A DNA stretch of 64,000 nucleotides from Thereva unica (Eukaryota; Arthropoda; Insecta; Diptera; Therevidae). This document shows positions 60,541 through 64,000 of this stretch, in pieces. The notes under the pieces were generated by a model. That model was given only the letters and a program-made list of their open reading frames with translations. It searched no databases and had not been told where the DNA came from. Position numbers and translations under genes: made by a program. The DNA lies in contig OX465281.1 in NCBI GenBank assembly GCA_949987705.1, forward strand, positions 164,872,393 through 164,936,392, given 5' to 3'. Positions within the stretch are counted from its first letter, which is position 1, and every line of letters begins with the position of its first letter.

Positions 60541-60698
60541 GCTGGGACCCGGTGCGCCTACGCTGCACCCATAAGCCAATAGTAAACAATAAAAACCATC
60601 CATTGACTTAATATTTTTTGAGATATGAATTTTACACAGATGAAATGCCTCAAAGAACATGGGTCTTGCGTCGGCTTCCATGAATCGGTATATTGAGT

Positions 60699-61570
60699 CT
60701 ACTACATTGCTTATTGTATTCTACTTATCATACCCTTTAATGTGATACCCATGTTGAGGGGGTTGTGAAGAAAGTTGTAATCAGGCCTCTTTAGACGGCC
60801 GCCATGGATCTAAAGATATATTTTGTATACTACATTGCTTATTGTATTCTACTTATCATACCCTTTCATTTGATACCCATGTCGAGGTGGTTGTGAAGAA
60901 AGTGGTAATTCGGCCTCTTGAGACGGCCGCCATGGATCTAAAGATATATTTTGTATACTACATTGCTTATTGTATTCTACTTATCATACCCTTTCATTTG
61001 ATACCCATGTCGAGGTGGTTGTGAAGAAAGTGGTACCCCGCCCTCTTGAGACGGCCGCCACGGATCTAAAGATATATTTTGTATACTACATTGCTTATTG
61101 TATTCTACTTAACATACCCTTTCATTTGATACCCATGTTGAGGTGGTTGTGAAGAAAGTGGTAATCCGGCCTCTTGAGACGGCCGCCATGGATCTAAAGA
61201 TATATTTTGTATACTACATTGCTTATTGTATTCTACTTATCATACCCTTTCATTTGATACCCATGTCGAGGTGGTTGTGAAGAAAGTGGTACCCCGCCAT
61301 CTTGAGACGGCCTCCATGGATCTAAAGATATATTTTGTATACATTGCTTATTGTATTGTACTTAACATACCCTTTCATTTGATACCCATGTTGAGGTGGT
61401 TGTGAAGAAAGTGGTAATCCGGCCTCTTGAGACGGCCGCCATGGATCTAAAGATATATTTTGTATACTACATTGCTTATTGTATTCTACTTATCATACCC
61501 TTTCATTTGATACCCATGTCGAGGTGGTTGTGAAGAAAGTGGTAAACCGCCTTCTTGAGACGGCCGCCAT
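60699..61570 (+). repeat. 128-bp tandem array, ~7 units
   Basis: GATACCCATGT occurs at about 60740, 60868, 60997, 61125, 61255, 61379 and 61508. Units alternate between two types: 'cttatcat...gtcgagg...taccccgcc' and 'cttaacat...gttgagg...taatccggcc'. The 60-codon ORFs across units are a by-product. Confidence 0.95.
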
Positions 61571-61579
61571 GGATCATTT

Positions 61580-61716
61580 TAGTTTCAATAGCGTCATGGC
61601 CTACCTATTGTTTGACAGCTGCGTAAATTTGAAATTTTCATTAAATGTAATGATTCATTTTAATGACAATTTTACATTTGTCAAACAATAGGTAGGCCAT
61701 GAAGCTATTGAAACTA
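61580..61716. mobile_element. 137-bp hairpin MITE
   Basis: TAGTTTCAATAGCGTCATGG at the left pairs with CCATGAAGCTATTGAAACTA at the right, with further pairing through CCTACCTATTGTTTGACA. It occurs at the same relative place in copy B (63456-63592), so it was present before the element duplicated or moved. Confidence 0.85.
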
Positions 61717-62074
61717 AATTGAAGTGAAAATTCCTAAAATTACCATTTTTTTTGGATTTTGCAGCTGTTTTTTTGGTTAAAGGTATAAAAAATAGCCTAC
61801 GACCTATTCTCAGACCTACCAAATATACACAAAAAATTTCATGCAAATTGGTCAACCCGTTTCGGAGGAGTACGGTAACAAACACTGTGACACGAGATTT
61901 TTATATATATACTAGCTGGGACCCGGTGCGCCTACGCTGCACCCATAAGTCAATAGTAAACAATAAAAACCATCCATTGACTTAATATTTTTCGAGATAT
62001 GAATTTTACACAGATGAAATGCCTCAAAGAACATGGGTCTTGCGTCGGCCGCCATGAATCGGTATATTGAGTCT

Positions 62075-63447
62075 ACTACATTGCTTATTGTATTCTACTT
62101 ATCATACTCTTTAATTTGATACCCATGTTAAGGGGGTTGTGAAGAAAGTGGTAATCCGGCCTCTTTAGACGGCCGCCATGGATCTAAAGATATATTTTGT
62201 ATACTACATTGTTTATTGTATTCTACTTATCATACCCTTTCATTTGATACCCATGTTGAGGTGGTTGTGAAGAAAGTGGTAATCCGGCCTCTTGAGACGG
62301 CCGCCATGGATCTAAAGATATATTTTGTATACTACATTGCTTATTGTATTCTACTTATCATACCCTTTCATTTGATACCCATGTCGAGGTGGTTGTGAAG
62401 AAAGTGGTAATTCGGCCACTTGAGACGGCCGCCATGGATCTAAAGATATATTTTGCTTATTGTATTCTACTTATCATACCCTTTCATTTGATACCCATGT
62501 CGAGGTGGTTGTGAAGAAAGTGGTGCCCGCCCTCTTGAGACGGCCGCCATGGATCTAAAGATATCTTTTGTATACTACATTGCTTATTGTATTCTACTTA
62601 ACATACCCTTTTATTTGATACCCGTGTTGAGGTGGTTGTGAAGAAAGTGGTAATCCGGCCCCTTGAGACGGCCCCCTTGGATCTAAAGATATATTTTGTA
62701 TACTACATTGCTTATTGTATTCTACTTATCATACCCTTTCATTTGATACCCATGTCGAGGTGGTTGTGAAGAAAGTAGTACCCCGCCCTCTTGAGACGGC
62801 CGCCATGGATCTAAAGATATATTTTGTATACTACATTGCTTATTGTATTCTACTTAACATACCCTTTCATTTGATACCCATGTTGAGGTGGTTGTGAAGA
62901 AAGTGGTAATCCGGCCTCTTGAGATGGCCGCCATGGATCTAAAGATATATTTTGTATACTACATTGCTTATTGTATTCTACTTATCATACCCTTTCATTT
63001 GATACCAATGTCGAGGTGGTTGTGAAGAAAGTGGTACCCCGCCCTCTTGAGACGGCCGCCATGGATCTAAAGATATATTTTGTGTACTACATTGCTTATT
63101 GTATTGTACTTAACATACCCTTTCATTTGATACCCATGTTGAGGTGGTTGTGAAGAAAGTGGTAATCCGGCCTCTTGAGACGGCCTCCATGGATCTTAAG
63201 ATATATTTTGTATACTACATTGCTTATTGTATTCTACTTATCATACCCTTTCATTTGATACCCATGTCGAGGTGGTTGTGAAGAAAGTGGTACCCCGCCC
63301 TCTTGAGACGGCCGCCATGGATCTAAAGATATATTTTGTATACTACATTGCTTATTGTATTCTACTTATCATACCCTTTCATTTGATACCCATGTCGAGG
63401 TGGTTGTGAAGAAAGTGGTACACCGCCCTCTTGAGACGGCCGCCATG
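62075..63447 (+). repeat. 128-bp tandem array, ~11 units
   Basis: GATACCCATGT or a close variant recurs from 62117 to 63382 about every 128 bases (one unit near 62440 is shortened). The two unit types alternate over most of the array, giving a 256-bp higher-order repeat. Confidence 0.95.
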
Positions 63448-63455
63448 GATCATTT

Positions 63456-63592
63456 TAGTTTCAATATCGTCATGGCCTACCTATTGTTTGACAGCTGCGT
63501 AAATTTGAAATTTTCATTAAATGTAATGATTCAATTTAATGACAATTTTACATTTGTCGAACAATAGGTAGGCCATGAAGCTATTGAAACTA
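63456..63592. mobile_element. 137-bp hairpin MITE (second copy)
   Basis: Same as 61580-61716 with a few substitutions (e.g. AATATCGTC for AATAGCGTC). Confidence 0.85.
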
Positions 63593-63786
63593 CAATGAAG
63601 TGAAAATTCCTAAAATTACCATTTTTTTTGGATTTTGCAGCTGTTTTTTTTGGTTAACGGTATAAAAAATAGCGTACGACCTATTCTCAGACCTACCAAA
63701 TATACACAAAAAATTTCATGCAAATTGGTCAACCCGTTTCGGAGGAGTACGGTAACAAACACTGTGACACGAGATTTTTATAGATA

Positions 63787-64000
63787 TAGATTAATTAACC
63801 ATGCAAATCAACTTCTGGACAAACCCAATGACACAATCTGGAATGAATCTTTGGGAACCCTCTCTAAACCAATTAATATATATTTCAAAACTGCTGAAAT
63901 CGCTAGAGAATATGGTTTAAGAAATAAAAAGAAATCAGATAAACGCGAGAATACAGATAAACGCGAGAATACTGTAGCAAATCAATTTATTCGGAACAAA
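63787..64000 (+). CDS. Partner gene of TNP2-like transposon, exon 3 continued (partial)
   Basis: Open frame of about 70 codons to the window end: LINHANQLLDKPNDTIWNES, YFKTAEIAREYGLRNKK, then an 18-base tandem duplication (GATAAACGCGAGAATACA at about 63938 and 63956) giving DKRENT twice. The reading fits the continuation of the protein interrupted at 60540, with the 3.2-kb repeat block between them as an insertion. No stop is reached. Confidence 0.5.

Larger units (their letters stand above)
60541..61911 (+). mobile_element. 128-bp-repeat element, copy A
   Basis: Head GCTGGGACCCGGTGCGCCTA, about 160 bp of unique sequence, a seven-unit 128-bp array (60699-61570), the hairpin element at 61580-61716, and a tail ending 'aacccgtttcggaggagtac', 'gacacgagatttttatata'. 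The head and TA-rich tail match copy B, which follows directly. Tail and TA-rich end resemble the 3' ends of some insect retroposons, but no ORF is present. Confidence 0.8.
61912..63785 (+). mobile_element. 128-bp-repeat element, copy B
   Basis: Same head (CTAGCTGGGACCCGGTGCGC at about 61913), eleven-unit array (62075-63447), hairpin MITE and tail ('gacacgagatttttatagat' at 63766-63785). Joined head-to-tail to copy A across 'atatatacta'. Differs mainly in unit number. Confidence 0.8.
55370..64000 (+). mobile_element. Two-gene TNP2/CACTA-like transposon (right end beyond window)
   Basis: The left end is CACTGTTAAAAAAGATTGTA at 55370, a CACT-type terminus as in CACTA/EnSpm elements. It encodes a transposase with zinc fingers (56609-58972, plus 58933-59277) and a spliced partner gene (59434 onward) interrupted by repeats at 60541-63785 and continuing to the window end. 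The right terminus is not in view, so the TIR and target duplication cannot be confirmed. It begins exactly where Helitron Rep is cut, consistent with insertion into, or replacement of, that sequence. Confidence 0.6.

Noticed and set aside
60842..63567. Series of near-identical 60-70 codon ORFs beginning MYSTYHTLSFDTH
   Set aside because: They are read-throughs of the 128-bp tandem units; 128 is not a multiple of three and the frames shift between units.

Overview
The window looks like AT-rich arthropod (most likely insect) genomic DNA that is almost entirely nested transposable elements. The reasons are the mix of errantivirus-like, BEL/Pao, Penelope-like and Jockey/CR1-group retroelements with Helitron, hAT-, Transib- and pogo-like DNA elements, short introns, and no bacterial-style gene layout. 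I find no ordinary single-copy host gene. All calls come from reading the sequence and its translations; no search was run.

Layout. 1-2945: foldback-like element whose arms are 171-bp tandem repeats. 4240-6012: broken LINE. 6013-15785: second LINE, split by an almost intact LTR element (6381-12643) and by small DNA elements. 15786-26313: patchwork of Helentron-like repeats (here called HINE), a Transib-like element, SINEs, MITEs, a Harbinger fragment and a LINE fragment; 21454-24160 has no gene I can see. 26314-29650: LINE with EN and RT. 29735-30560: Penelope-like fragment. 31228-44915 (minus): BEL/Pao remains with an env-like region, interrupted by a SINE and by a 5.8-kb hAT-like element that itself holds two nested HINEs. 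44938-47310: foldback and tandem-repeat DNA. 47315-55355 (minus): Helitron Rep-helicase split by a recent errantivirus-like provirus (48560-53544). 55370-64000: two-gene transposon (zinc-finger TNP2/CACTA-like transposase plus a CIDE-N-like partner), whose second gene is split by two head-to-tail copies of a 128-bp-repeat element.

The most interesting object is the LTR element at 6381-12643. It has 1.6-kb LTRs, a tRNA-Lys primer site and a 4-bp target duplication, but no gag or pol. Instead it carries an uninterrupted 263-codon ORF that reads as a PAIP1-like protein (PAM2 motif plus MIF4G-type repeat domain), that is, a captured poly(A)-binding-protein-interacting translation factor. Its leader holds several strong RNA stems, including a duplicated hairpin module with a pair change, and a tRNA-Lys-like sequence sits just before the 3' LTR. 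Together these suggest a non-autonomous retroelement that may recruit PABP or the translation machinery.

Second in interest are the errantivirus-like provirus with apparently identical LTRs that lacks reverse transcriptase and RNase H in frame, the HINE family whose TT target site is shown by two filled/empty-site comparisons inside this window, and the two-gene TNP2-like transposon.
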